In this document: positions 8,948 through 18,169 of the stretch, one piece after another | Layout: every line of letters starts with the position of its first letter | Numbering within the stretch: the stretch's first letter is position 1 | Origin: UBA6059 sp040222235 | Lineage (GTDB): Bacteria > Bacteroidota > Bacteroidia > Cytophagales > Cyclobacteriaceae | NCBI GenBank assembly: GCA_040222235.1 | Contig: JAVKDO010000015.1 | Span: 37,752 to 101,751 of the forward strand | DNA: 64,000 bases | Direction of reading: 5' to 3' | The notes under the pieces: model-generated | Databases searched by the model: none | The model's input: only the letters and a program-made list of their open reading frames with translations | What the model was told of the DNA's origin: nothing | Program-made: the position numbers and the translations under genes

Positions 8948-9150
8948 AGAAAGAAGCACCTGCTGCCGAGGCTGTAGTAGAAGAAGTAGTGGAGAAAGAA
9001 GCTCCTAAGAAGAAGCCAGCTGCTAAGAAAGAAGCAGGAGAGGCTAAGAAAGAGAAAGCTGAGCCTAAGGCTAAGAAAGAGGCTGCTCCAGAAAAAGAGG
9101 CCGCACCTAAGAAAGAGGCGAAAGCCAAAAAAGAAGATAAGGGGGAATAA
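8917..9150 (+). other. Out-of-frame Lys/Ala/Glu-rich C-terminal tail of the gene at 8759
   Basis: Read in the -1 frame relative to 8759, this segment encodes an uninterrupted low-complexity tail of repeated KEAP, PKKEA and AKK units (SKKEAPKAKVEKEAPAAEA near its start), ending KEDKGE and a TAA at 9148-9150. It has no start codon of its own, and tails of this kind follow this type of small basic protein. It is best read as the continuation of the upstream gene after a one-base deletion. Confidence 0.65.
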
Positions 9151-9173
9151 TTATTCTTCTGAAATAAAATTAG

Positions 9174-9203
9174 AAAGCCCGACTGATGTCAGGGCTTTTT
9201 TTG
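9174..9203 (+). terminator. Intrinsic terminator after the small basic protein gene
   Basis: Stem aaagcccgac / gtc-a-gggcttt with one bulged base, followed by a run of seven T. It overlaps the last bases of the convergent phosphoesterase gene. Confidence 0.75.
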
Positions 9204-9698
9204 TGCCCTAGCGCCAAGCTCTATGGCCTGCATATTGGAAACCTTGCCCTCCGATATTTCGAATCTGATGATGGTCTTGACTTTGTGAAACCCTACTATC
9301 CCTGCAGCTCCTGGATTGATATAGAGGAGCTTGTGTCGTTTAGGGTCGTGGGCGACTCTCAGGATATGACTGTGTCCGCATACAAAGATGTCGGGTCTTA
9401 GCCTAGCGATCAACGCGCTAGCTTGTTTGGTATATCCCGGAGGTTTGCCGCCTATGTGTAGCATAAGGACTTTCAAACCGCCTACTTCAAATAGTTCGTA
9501 TTCCGGTGCTCGCGCTCTGATCAAGTGACCATCAATGTTGCCGTAGACAAACCTGACCGGTTTGAACTTTTCGAGTTCATCCATTAGTTCGGTATTACCA
9601 ATGTCTCCTGCATGCCATAGCTCATCTACATTCTCAAAGTATTTGTATATTTTGGGATCTAGATAATTATGGGTGTCAGACAGAATTCCAATCTTCAT
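9189..9698 (-). CDS. YfcE/MJ0936-type metallophosphoesterase
   Basis: A 169-aa calcineurin-like phosphoesterase, probably a cytoplasmic phosphodiesterase; the physiological substrate of this family is uncertain. All metal-binding motifs are visible from the chosen start MKIGILSDTHNYLD: D-x-H (SDTHN), GDxxN equivalents LWHAGDIGN and FVYGNIDGH, and the late histidines VCGHSHILR, followed by YINPGAAG. The longer frame to 9746 adds 16 residues without family similarity, so the internal Met was chosen. It is divergent from the peptidase gene at 9725, with a 26-bp gap. Confidence 0.88.
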   Translation of the reverse strand: MKIGILSDTHNYLDPKIYKYFENVDELWHAGDIGNTELMDELEKFKPVRFVYGNIDGHLIRARAPEYELFEVGGLKVLMLHIGGKPPGYTKQASALIARLRPDIFVCGHSHILRVAHDPKRHKLLYINPGAAGIVGFHKVKTIIRFEISEGKVSNMQAIELGARAQKKP

Positions 9699-9724
9699 AT
9701 GTGCTCGATAAACAACATTAAACC

Positions 9725-11251
9725 ATGAATCACAAAGTAATATCAATCAGCCTTACCGCCTTAATGTTTTTTGCGATAGCAGCCAGCGGTCAAAAAATAA
9801 AATCATCTGAGTTGGACGAGCTCTCCTTGAAGTATGCCAAGGCGTCCTTCGGAGAGCTGTACGACTTCTTTAGTATCCCAAATGATGCTGTTTATCCTGA
9901 GGATATTGAGAAGAATGTGAGTTGGTGTGAGAATGCGTTCGGCAAGCGTGGCTTTGAAACCCAACGCCTGGAAACCTCAACAGTGCCCTTATTACTCGCA
10001 AGCCGGACAATAAGCCCGAAAGCGAAGACGGTGCTCATCTACCTTCAAGTAGATGGACAGCCCGTAGATAGCAGTGCTTGGTTTCAAGAGAGCCCCTGGA
10101 CGCCAACACTGAAGGCACAAAATGCTAAAGGCGAATGGGAGATCCAAGATTGGTCAAAACTGGAGGGTGAACTTGATAGAGATTGGAGGATATTCGTGCG
10201 ATCAGCTTCAGATGCAAGAGGACCTGATATGATGTTTCTCAAGGCCATGGATATACTAAATGACCGTAAGCTCAAGCCTAACTTCAACATGAAGGTGATC
10301 ATGGACTTTGAGGAAGAGTTAGGATCGCCAAGACTACCACAGGCGGTGAAGGATTACAGTGAAGCACTTTCTGCGGATATGCTCATCATTTTCGATGGGC
10401 CAAGACATCCGTCTAATGAGCCTACGCTGACATTTGGTGCCAGAGGTATTGCCACTGTGTCACTGGAGGTATTTGGCCCTAGGTTCCCACAGCATAGCGG
10501 CCATTATGGTAACTACGCTCCCAATCCTGCATTTAGACTGTCTCAGCTGCTATCAAGTATGAAAGGCGAAGGAGGAAGAGTGACTATCCCGACCTGGTAC
10601 GACGGCATTACACTGTCAGAAGAAGTGAAAGCGATACTCGAACAAGTACCGGATGATGAGGATGGCATCAAGCGCAAACTGGGTATCAGCGAGATAGATC
10701 AGGTGGCCTCTAACTATCAGGAGGCAATCCAATACCCTTCTTTGAATATCAGGGGCCTGCGCTCTGGCTGGGTGGGAGATGAATCGCGCACCATCGTGCC
10801 TTCTTCTGCGATCGCTGAAATCGACATTCGCTTGGTCAAAGAAACAGAAGGCCAACGCATGGTGGACATGGTACGAAAGCATGTAGAGGGCCAAGGTTAT
10901 TATCTGGTGGAGGATGAGCCAACTCAAGAAGAGCGTATGAAGTACGGGAAAATTGCCAGGTTCAACTATGAGATTTCTTATGGTGCTTTCAGGACAGAGT
11001 TTGATACTGAAGTGGGTAGATGGCTTAGAAAAGGAATCGTCAGAGGCTTTGGCAAAGAGCCTATTCAAAAGCGCACCAGTGGTGGTTCTATTCCCATCTC
11101 TCCGTTTGTGATTACGCTAGGTATACCGGCGGTCACCGTCCCTACCGTAAATCCGGATAACAATCAGCACAGCCCTAACGAGAATATCAGAATCGGGAAC
11201 TATATCGATGGTATTAAAACCATAACTGCAATTCTCACTACAGAGCTTTAA
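9725..11251 (+). CDS. Secreted M20-family metallopeptidase-like protein with altered metal ligand
   Basis: A 508-aa protein with a signal peptide (MNHKVISISLTALMFFAIAASGQ) and an M20 peptidase/dipeptidase fold: SASDARGPDMMF for the bridging Asp motif, MDFEEELGSP for the catalytic Glu pair, GHYGNYAPNP in the lid domain, and GGSIPIS plus NQHSPNE at the C terminus. M20 enzymes cleave dipeptides or acyl-amino acids with two zinc ions. The first metal ligand motif, normally H-x-D (as in HFDGQPV of related proteins), reads IYLQVDGQPV here, so the His is replaced by Gln, and the DxK of the second motif is DAR. It may have altered metal use or reduced activity. Confidence 0.82.
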   Translation: MNHKVISISLTALMFFAIAASGQKIKSSELDELSLKYAKASFGELYDFFSIPNDAVYPEDIEKNVSWCENAFGKRGFETQRLETSTVPLLLASRTISPKAKTVLIYLQVDGQPVDSSAWFQESPWTPTLKAQNAKGEWEIQDWSKLEGELDRDWRIFVRSASDARGPDMMFLKAMDILNDRKLKPNFNMKVIMDFEEELGSPRLPQAVKDYSEALSADMLIIFDGPRHPSNEPTLTFGARGIATVSLEVFGPRFPQHSGHYGNYAPNPAFRLSQLLSSMKGEGGRVTIPTWYDGITLSEEVKAILEQVPDDEDGIKRKLGISEIDQVASNYQEAIQYPSLNIRGLRSGWVGDESRTIVPSSAIAEIDIRLVKETEGQRMVDMVRKHVEGQGYYLVEDEPTQEERMKYGKIARFNYEISYGAFRTEFDTEVGRWLRKGIVRGFGKEPIQKRTSGGSIPISPFVITLGIPAVTVPTVNPDNNQHSPNENIRIGNYIDGIKTITAILTTEL

Positions 11252-11463
11252 CGATAACTAAGCTTCCTAAACATCAACAATCCTACTAGGATCGATTGGA
11301 TAGGTGTGTCCTATCCGTGCTTAAATCTTATTGGTTCAATGATAATCTGGAGTTTTGGACAAAAGCTATTGCTATGCATTAATAAGCAACTATAAATATT
11401 CCAAGAATTACAAAGTCATTTTGTTTTTTAGCTATCTTTCCAGTCAGCTAATAATAATAACAG

Positions 11464-12969
11464 ATGCAAGAAATTAGAAAAATTATCAAGATCATAACAA
11501 ATCGAGCCGACAAGAACGGTTTCGGGCTTGATTTGGATGTGGTAACAGAGTATCCAAGTCTCGAAGAACAGCTTTATTTGGGAGCTAGAGACGGATTGTT
11601 TTTGACGGATGAGGATGCTGCAAAAGGCCTCTATGATTCGGATCCTACAGACCACAGATTCCGAATGCTGAAGTCCCGACTAAAAGCGAAGATCATGAAT
11701 CTGCTTCCTCTCGTGGACTTCAAAGAGTCAGAAGACAATATCGCCTGGCAGTACGAGCACGAAAGCGAAAACCACCTTAGCCGAGCTAAGACGTTGCTTC
11801 GAAGTGCCGAGTATGACATGGCTGAGAAACAGCTTAACAAGGCCTACGCTATTTCAAAGGAATGTGAGTTCACCAATATCAGCTATGAAGCATTGCGCCT
11901 TCTTCGATTGGTATATAGTGAGCGTTGCAAACCAACTGACTACTATGCTACTGTTGAGGCCATTGAGGAAGTTGTTAAAACCATGGAGATTGAAGAGAAG
12001 GCCGAGAACCTCTTCTCTATGATTAGCATGAACCTTCGCAAGTCACTGCACAGTAAGCGCAATACGATTGATGAAGCGGGCAAGGCAGTCAAGACACTGG
12101 AGGGAATGGCCAAAAAGACTGATAGCTTTATTGTCTACGATAGATACTACAGACTCAAGATGTTCTATTGTGAGTTGACTGGAGACTTTCAAACTATCGT
12201 TGAGATGACCGACGACATGGCTCAGCGGTTGGAGAATGGTGAAGTCAATGCGATTCGCTTTGACACACGCTACAATTACTTCATGAAGACCTTTGCGTTG
12301 CTGCGATTAAAGCAATATGATGAAGGTCTGAAAACGGCTAGTCATGGTATGCTTCATTTCAATCGTTCGACCAACAATTGGTTTAGCCATATGGAGAACT
12401 ATATGTTGTTGGCCTTACATAGCAAGTCATACAAATTGGCGAGTGATCTGATGCAGCGAGTTGTGCGCAATCCGCACTTAGAAAGCTTATCCACTAGGGC
12501 ACAAGATCGATGGAAACTGTTTGGGGCCTATCTCAACTTTTTGATTCCCGGTGAGAAGGTAAGTAAGGCCATCAACTTTGATGAATTCTTTGTGACAATG
12601 AGCAAAGATCGAAAAGACAAAAGAGGCTACAATACTTCTGTCTTAATACTCGAGTTGCTCGCCCATCTCCAAGAAGGGAATGTAGACAGGGTAGTAGATC
12701 GTGTGGATGGATTGCTAGAGTATATGAAGTTGCACTACTCTGATCCAGGGCAGTATGCTCGTGAAAAGCAATTCATTAAGATCATAAAATGCATTCCTTC
12801 CACCGGATATGATGCGAAAAAGGCAGAGAAGAAGGGTAAGAAATACTACGACAAGTTGAAAGAGCTGGAAGAGCTAGAAGGAGTTTTTGCTGAAATCGAA
12901 GTGCTACCTTTCCAGAATGTGTGGGAGCATATCATTGAATTGATGAAGCAAGGCCAAGGCAAAGTTTAA
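11464..12969 (+). CDS. Conserved hypothetical helical-repeat protein
   Basis: A 501-aa cytoplasmic protein with no signal peptide and no membrane segment. It is almost entirely alpha-helical. Segments such as LLRSAEYDMAEKQLNKAYAI, YYRLKMFYCELTGDFQTI and LLRLKQYDEGLKTASHG look like degenerate TPR-type hairpins, which suggests a protein-protein interaction scaffold. No catalytic motif was found and I do not recognise the family. It stands alone, with a TATCTTTC element (one mismatch to TAnnTTTG) about 30 bp upstream. Confidence 0.8.
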   Translation: MQEIRKIIKIITNRADKNGFGLDLDVVTEYPSLEEQLYLGARDGLFLTDEDAAKGLYDSDPTDHRFRMLKSRLKAKIMNLLPLVDFKESEDNIAWQYEHESENHLSRAKTLLRSAEYDMAEKQLNKAYAISKECEFTNISYEALRLLRLVYSERCKPTDYYATVEAIEEVVKTMEIEEKAENLFSMISMNLRKSLHSKRNTIDEAGKAVKTLEGMAKKTDSFIVYDRYYRLKMFYCELTGDFQTIVEMTDDMAQRLENGEVNAIRFDTRYNYFMKTFALLRLKQYDEGLKTASHGMLHFNRSTNNWFSHMENYMLLALHSKSYKLASDLMQRVVRNPHLESLSTRAQDRWKLFGAYLNFLIPGEKVSKAINFDEFFVTMSKDRKDKRGYNTSVLILELLAHLQEGNVDRVVDRVDGLLEYMKLHYSDPGQYAREKQFIKIIKCIPSTGYDAKKAEKKGKKYYDKLKELEELEGVFAEIEVLPFQNVWEHIIELMKQGQGKV

Positions 12970-13040
12970 GCTTAAGTTTTTAGGCTTCTAAATCGGTCAA
13001 TGACTTGATTTCGAAGAAGGATTGGCTTTAATTCACCGTT

Positions 13041-13766
13041 ATGGAGGAGTTCCGAGTTCGTGCGTACGAGACTGACCCTAGCGGTGAATTAAGGCTGATT
13101 ACGCTTGTCAACTACCTCGAAGAGGCAGCCTGGCGTAACGCACATACACTCGGGTTTTCTGTTGATCACCTACTGAAAAAGGGAGTGTCCTGGGTGATGC
13201 AGCGATTGAAGCTTGACGTCATACAATGGCCACAGCACAATGATCTGGTCTACGTGGATACTTGGCCCTCAGGTCTTGACCGCATCCTGACGTACCGTGA
13301 TTTCAAGATCTATAATGATCAACGCGAGCTCATCGCTACCGCAAAAACCAACTGGATCGTGCTCGACATTGAGACACGCCGGATGATTCGCATCCCTGAG
13401 TTTATCAAGGAAGCGCGTTTCTCCATAGAGCGTGATAACCTACCTCTCTTATCAGAAAAAATCACCAAGAGCGGCGAGCTTGAGCAGCTTCTCAAATACC
13501 AGGTACTTGAGCGCGACATTGATCGCAATGGACATGTCAATAATGCGAACTACTTCCAGTGGTGCATGGAAGGGCCAAGTGATCAAATGAAGCTCAATAG
13601 CTTGAGGTCGATTGACATGATCTTCAAGACAGAGGCCCTACACGGCGATGGATTAGTTTTTCATCGTGCAGATCTAGGAAATGGTAATTATCAGCATGTG
13701 ATCACCAATTCTCGTACGGATAAGGACGTCATACTTGCTAAGACTACTTTTCAAACCACCGTTTAA
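13041..13766 (+). CDS. Acyl-ACP thioesterase
   Basis: A 241-aa double-hotdog thioesterase of the FatA/FatB-like bacterial family that hydrolyses acyl-ACP to release free fatty acids. The first hotdog (residues about 1-125) contains FRVRAYETDPSGELRL and YLEEAAWRNAHTLGF. The second begins near LLKYQVLERDIDRNGHVNN and contains the catalytic-type segment NGHVNNANYFQWCME. It starts 71 bp after the helical-repeat gene and ends 121 bp before gldA, so it may share a transcript with the former. Confidence 0.88.
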   Translation: MEEFRVRAYETDPSGELRLITLVNYLEEAAWRNAHTLGFSVDHLLKKGVSWVMQRLKLDVIQWPQHNDLVYVDTWPSGLDRILTYRDFKIYNDQRELIATAKTNWIVLDIETRRMIRIPEFIKEARFSIERDNLPLLSEKITKSGELEQLLKYQVLERDIDRNGHVNNANYFQWCMEGPSDQMKLNSLRSIDMIFKTEALHGDGLVFHRADLGNGNYQHVITNSRTDKDVILAKTTFQTTV

Positions 13767-13887
13767 CAAATTTTAATATCTCCCTTTCTTCATGGCTTGA
13801 AAATTTTTCTTGCACTGATTAGTATTGCGCAGTTTTAATAACCTCACTTTTGGGGTTAGTTATTCAATTACTTAACGCACTGAATAT

Positions 13888-14814
13888 ATGTCAATTGTAG
13901 TTGATGGGCTCACCAAAAAATATGGTGAGCAGAAAGCGGTAAACAACATCTCCTTCAAGGTCGAGACAGGCGAGGTGGTTGGCTTTCTTGGGCCTAATGG
14001 GGCAGGGAAAAGTACGACCATGAAGATGATCACCTGCTATATGGCGCCATCTGGCGGGGATGTCCTGTTGGAGGGGATGTCGATCCACACCCATGCCGAT
14101 CAGATCAAGAAGAGGATAGGTTACCTGCCGGAAAACAATCCGCTGTACCTCGATATGCCGATCATTGATTATCTCAGGTTCTCTGCTGAGATCCAAGGTG
14201 TACCTGGGAATAAAATCCCCGAGCGGATCGCCGAGATGGTCGAGACTTGCGGACTAGATGTAGAGAAGCACAAGAAGATTGGCGAGCTGTCCAAGGGTTA
14301 TCGCCAGCGAGTAGGACTGGCACAGGCCATGATCCACAATCCTGATGTTCTTATCCTTGATGAGCCTACCACGGGTCTTGATCCTAACCAGATCATCGAG
14401 ATACGAAAACTTATCAAGAAATTGGGTAAGCAGAAAACAGTAATCCTTAGCTCTCATATCCTTTCGGAAGTCGAGGCGACTTGTGATAGGATTCTGATTA
14501 TCAATCGTGGGCGTATCGCTGCGGATGGGACGTCAGCGACGCTGCGTCAGCAGGCTCAAGGACAAGAATTGCTTACAGTTCAAATAGAAGGAGCCGATGG
14601 AGAAAGCCTTAAAAAAGCTTTGCTGGGCTTGGCCACAGTAGAGAAGGTAGACGGTGTAGATGGCAAGGCTGACTACTTCACCGTTCAGTCTAAGCCAGAT
14701 CAGTCAAGTCGCAAGGCTGTCTTTGACCTTTGCGTTAGCAACAAATGGTGCCTATTAGAAATGACGGGTATAGAGACCCGTCTGGAGGATGTATTTAGAG
14801 AATTAACAAACTAG
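13888..14814 (+). CDS. gldA: Gliding motility ABC transporter ATP-binding protein GldA
   Basis: A 308-aa ABC ATPase. Walker A GPNGAGKST is at residues 35-43, the signature LSKGYRQRVGLAQA and Walker B VLILDEPTTGLD follow, and the C-terminal regulatory region ends ETRLEDVFRELTN. In Bacteroidota, GldA with GldF and GldG forms a transporter linked genetically to gliding, although it is not part of the core type IX secretion system. The three genes are consecutive here (10 and 14 bp gaps), which makes the assignment firmer than for a generic ABC ATPase. Confidence 0.88.
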   Translation: MSIVVDGLTKKYGEQKAVNNISFKVETGEVVGFLGPNGAGKSTTMKMITCYMAPSGGDVLLEGMSIHTHADQIKKRIGYLPENNPLYLDMPIIDYLRFSAEIQGVPGNKIPERIAEMVETCGLDVEKHKKIGELSKGYRQRVGLAQAMIHNPDVLILDEPTTGLDPNQIIEIRKLIKKLGKQKTVILSSHILSEVEATCDRILIINRGRIAADGTSATLRQQAQGQELLTVQIEGADGESLKKALLGLATVEKVDGVDGKADYFTVQSKPDQSSRKAVFDLCVSNKWCLLEMTGIETRLEDVFRELTN

Positions 14815-14824
14815 CAAATCGATT

Positions 14825-15550
14825 ATGGACAAAACATGGATTATCGCTAAACGTGAGCTAGCGTCTTTTTTCGACTCATTGATCGCCTATGTCATGATCA
14901 TACTATTTCTTGGCATGAGTGGCTTCTTTACCTGGCTCTTTGGCAACAATATATTTCTCATCAATCAAGCAAGCCTTCAGGTTTTCTTCGGCATTGGTTT
15001 TTGGACATTGTTCTTCTTTATCCCGGCCATTACGATGAGAATGTTGGCGGAGGAGACCAGATCGGGTACGATTGAGCTACTTTCTACCAAGGCGATTACC
15101 GATTGGCAAATCGTCGGAGGGAAGTTCTTGGCCTGTCTGCTGCTGGTCATGATCGCGCTTTTCTGCACTTTGCCTTACTATATCACCGTCAGCCAGTTGG
15201 GCTCAGTTGATCACGGTGGCATCATCGGAGGCTATCTTGGTTTAATACTGCTCTCGTCAGGATACATCAGCATAGGTCTTTTTGCCAGCAGTGTTACCAA
15301 CAACCAGATCGTCGCGTTCCTGATGGCGTTGTTCATCGGTATTTTCTTTCAGATACTATTTGATGTTATGGGATCCAGTTTCAGAGGAGGTCTGGGTACA
15401 GCGATGAACTATCTAAGTATGCGCGCGCACTTCGAGTCACTGAGCAGAGGAGTGATTGATTCCAGGGACATAGTCTACTTCTTGTCCATTACACTTGTTG
15501 GTCTATTGTTTTCTCAATCTATGCTTTCCAGACGCAACTGGCAAGGTTAA
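14825..15550 (+). CDS. gldF: Gliding motility ABC transporter permease GldF
   Basis: A 241-aa ABC-2 type membrane permease with six predicted transmembrane segments: residues about 18-40, 55-78, 100-125, 135-160, 165-190 and 215-235. It has the ABC-2 motif MRMLAEETRSGTIELLSTKAITDWQ before the third segment. It is the channel subunit for GldA. It starts 10 bp after gldA and is followed 14 bp later by gldG, the standard gldFG order. Confidence 0.88.
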   Translation: MDKTWIIAKRELASFFDSLIAYVMIILFLGMSGFFTWLFGNNIFLINQASLQVFFGIGFWTLFFFIPAITMRMLAEETRSGTIELLSTKAITDWQIVGGKFLACLLLVMIALFCTLPYYITVSQLGSVDHGGIIGGYLGLILLSSGYISIGLFASSVTNNQIVAFLMALFIGIFFQILFDVMGSSFRGGLGTAMNYLSMRAHFESLSRGVIDSRDIVYFLSITLVGLLFSQSMLSRRNWQG

Positions 15551-15564
15551 AAACTCTACGGAAG

Positions 15565-17076
15565 ATGAAAAGAAATAGTGTATTCATAAGATTAGCGATC
15601 ATACTGGGTATAGTCATTATAGCCAACCTGATCTCCAACAGGTTGTATTTCAGATTGGACTTTACAGCTGATGGCAGATATACCTTGAGCAAAGCCACTG
15701 AGGATATCTTGGAGGACTTGGATGATGTAGTGACAGTGAAGGCATACTTCTCAGAAGACTTGCCCGCACAGCTACTAAGCAATAGGCAGGATTTTGAGGA
15801 CCAGCTAATCGAATATGAGAATCGATCTGGCGGCAATGTGGTCTATGAGTTTATCAACCCCAACGAAAGTGAGGAGATAGAACGAGAGGCACAACAGAAC
15901 GGCATCAGTCCGGTGATCATCAACGTGACTGAGAAAGATCAGGTGCAGCAACTTAAGGCTTACATGGGTGCTGTGCTCAGTATGGGAGATCAGAATGAGG
16001 TCATTCCGCTAGTACAGCCCGGTGCAGGAATGGAGTATGCGTTGACCACCTCTATCAAGAAGATCTCGATTGCTGATAAGCCCAAGATTGCCCTACTCCA
16101 GGGCCATGGAGAGCTACCGCCAAATACCTTACTCCAGCTTCAGCAGCAGCTATCAGTACTTTATAGTGTTGAGCCTTTTACGATTGGTGCTGATCCTATC
16201 CCAACTTTCTTCAAAGCTGTAGCCATTATCAATCCGACGGATACGATTTCAGCCGGAGATTTAGCAAAGCTGGATGATTTCATGTCTTTGGGAGGCAATG
16301 TTTTTGTGGCCAAAAGTAACGTACAGGGTGACCTGAGTACCGCCTCACTTACCAGAGCACCTGACATAGGGATCAACGCTTGGCTCAGAGACAAGGGGAT
16401 CAGCATGGGCAATAGCTTCGTGATTGATGTCAACTGCGCGTCTGTCTCGGTACGTCAGCAGCAAGGCCAATTCACCATTAATTCACAGGTCATTTTCCCA
16501 TATTTCCCACGAGCTAAGACTTTTGGAGAGCATCCCATCGCGCAGGGGCTAGAGGATATGTTGCTGCCATTCGTGAATAATATACAAGTGACACGCGCTG
16601 ACTCTGCACTCAATGTGACACCATTGATCTTCTCCTCTGAGCAGTCTGGCTTGGTCAATGCACCTGCTTACGTGGATATCAACAAGAAATGGAGCAATGC
16701 TGACTTTCCACTGCAAGAGCAAATATTGGCGGTAGCTGTGGAGGGCAATATCATGCCCAATGCTACCTCTAAGCTAGTGGTAGTAGCTAATGGGGAGTTC
16801 GTAAGCAATGGTGAAACAGGTCAGCAGCAGCAAAATGCTGACAATGTCAACTTCGCCTCTAATGCCATCGACTGGCTATCTGATGATACCGGACTGATCG
16901 ACTTGAGAACAAAAGGTATCACTTCCAGACCGCTCGATCAGACGGAAGACGAGACAAAGGCCCTGTTGAAATATGGCAATGTTTTCATACCGATACTTTT
17001 ACTTTTGATCTATGCCATCGTGCGAAAGCAGATGAACTTGCGTCGAAAGCAAAAATGGATGGAAGGCATTTATTGA
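15565..17076 (+). CDS. gldG: Gliding motility-associated ABC transporter substrate-binding protein GldG
   Basis: A 503-aa protein with one N-terminal transmembrane helix (residues about 9-28), a large extracytoplasmic domain and one C-terminal helix (VFIPILLLLIYAIV) before a basic tail. The entry motif RLDFTADGRYTLSKATEDIL is characteristic of GldG/DUF7088-type proteins. It is thought to be the extracellular component of the GldAFG transporter; its substrate is unknown. It is preceded by gldF and followed 24 bp later by a DUF4340 gene. Confidence 0.87.
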   Translation: MKRNSVFIRLAIILGIVIIANLISNRLYFRLDFTADGRYTLSKATEDILEDLDDVVTVKAYFSEDLPAQLLSNRQDFEDQLIEYENRSGGNVVYEFINPNESEEIEREAQQNGISPVIINVTEKDQVQQLKAYMGAVLSMGDQNEVIPLVQPGAGMEYALTTSIKKISIADKPKIALLQGHGELPPNTLLQLQQQLSVLYSVEPFTIGADPIPTFFKAVAIINPTDTISAGDLAKLDDFMSLGGNVFVAKSNVQGDLSTASLTRAPDIGINAWLRDKGISMGNSFVIDVNCASVSVRQQQGQFTINSQVIFPYFPRAKTFGEHPIAQGLEDMLLPFVNNIQVTRADSALNVTPLIFSSEQSGLVNAPAYVDINKKWSNADFPLQEQILAVAVEGNIMPNATSKLVVVANGEFVSNGETGQQQQNADNVNFASNAIDWLSDDTGLIDLRTKGITSRPLDQTEDETKALLKYGNVFIPILLLLIYAIVRKQMNLRRKQKWMEGIY

Positions 17077-17100
17077 TTGATGATTTAAAGGACAGAAAGA

Positions 17101-18000
17101 ATGTTGAAGAATCTATCAAACTTAAAACTATTGCTCCTCATGGGTGGCCTGCTAGTGGTCTACCTCATTGTGGAGTGGACAGGCCAAACCAGTCGGAGCA
17201 CTTCTTATCGAGAAGTATCGGTGGAGATCGATACAGCAAAGGTGACAAGGCTGCTGGTAAAGGCACCTGATAAGGTGAGTGATATGAGCAAGGTCGGAGA
17301 GGGCTGGGAGCTGACGCTACCTACCGGAAAAAAAGTGGAGGCTACTGAGGGATCAGTAAAGTCGAGCCTAGGTTCGTTGCTTTCTATCAAGCCGTCGCGA
17401 CTAGTGGCGAAGAAGCAGGACAAATGGAAGGACTATCAAGTAGACTCAGCTGGTACCGCGGTAGAAGTTTATGAAGGTGGTGAAAAGACCCTTGATTTGA
17501 TCATCGGCAGATTCAACATGGAAGGACAGAACTCTTATTCAACCTTCGTTCGTCTGGCCGGAGAGGATGAAGTGTATTCTGCCAAGAACTTCATGGCCTT
17601 CTCTGTCAGTGCTGATCCTGCTGCCTATCGGAACAGTGTACTGATGCGCACCAACAAGGACAGCATCCAGCAGGTCACTTTCAATTACCCTGATTCTGCT
17701 TTTGTGCTCACAAAGGAAAGCAGCGGGTGGAGCAAAAATGGCCAGCCTGCTGACTCTGCCTCAGTGGCAAGCTTTATCGGCGGCCTGAGCTTTGTGTCTA
17801 GCCGAACGTTCTTTGATGAGACTGACCAACTCGTAACTCCAGAGGTCTCCGTGACCATCGAAAGCACCAACTCTGAAGTAGAAGTCAAGGCTTTTGAGGT
17901 CAATGGTGAATGGATACTTAACAGTTCTGAAAACCCAGAAAGCTATTTCAATGATCAGACCCTAGTCGACAAACTATTGAAGCCAAGTAGCGGTTTCTAA
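17101..18000 (+). CDS. DUF4340 domain protein
   Basis: A 299-aa membrane-anchored protein with an N-terminal helix (residues about 7-25, NLKLLLLMGGLLVVYLIVEW) and an extracytoplasmic DUF4340 region made of repeated beta modules (VTRLLVKAPDKVSDMSKVG, DLIIGRFNMEGQNSYSTFVR, PAAYRNSVLM). DUF4340 proteins regularly follow GldG-like ABC components across bacteria, so it probably works with GldAFG. It is the last gene of the four-gene unit and is followed by a terminator. Confidence 0.82.
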   Translation: MLKNLSNLKLLLLMGGLLVVYLIVEWTGQTSRSTSYREVSVEIDTAKVTRLLVKAPDKVSDMSKVGEGWELTLPTGKKVEATEGSVKSSLGSLLSIKPSRLVAKKQDKWKDYQVDSAGTAVEVYEGGEKTLDLIIGRFNMEGQNSYSTFVRLAGEDEVYSAKNFMAFSVSADPAAYRNSVLMRTNKDSIQQVTFNYPDSAFVLTKESSGWSKNGQPADSASVASFIGGLSFVSSRTFFDETDQLVTPEVSVTIESTNSEVEVKAFEVNGEWILNSSENPESYFNDQTLVDKLLKPSSGF

Positions 18001-18032
18001 CTGACATTGTAACTGGCAATTGTGATTTCAAG

Positions 18033-18058
18033 AAAAGCCGGTATTGACTGGCTTTTTT
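18033..18058 (+). terminator. Intrinsic terminator of the gldAFG unit
   Basis: Stem aaaagccggt / actggctttt with a 4-nt loop and one G-T pair, followed by a T-run, 33 bp after the DUF4340 stop codon. Confidence 0.75.
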
Positions 18059-18169
18059 ATTTGTAAGAGATAGGTGGGTGTGGGTTTACATGAGTGAATA
18101 TCTGGCATTGATCTAAAACCAATGGATTTGGCTGCTTTTTTGAGTTAATTCACTGTAGAACTAAGAATT

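Noticed and set aside
8898..9128. Reverse-strand frame of 76 aa rich in Ala, Ser and Phe
   Set aside because: It is the antisense reading of the Lys/Ala/Glu-rich tail; the low-complexity composition explains the open frame.
10616..11068. Reverse-strand frame of 150 aa inside the M20 peptidase gene
   Set aside because: Antisense shadow; the forward frame has clear peptidase motifs.
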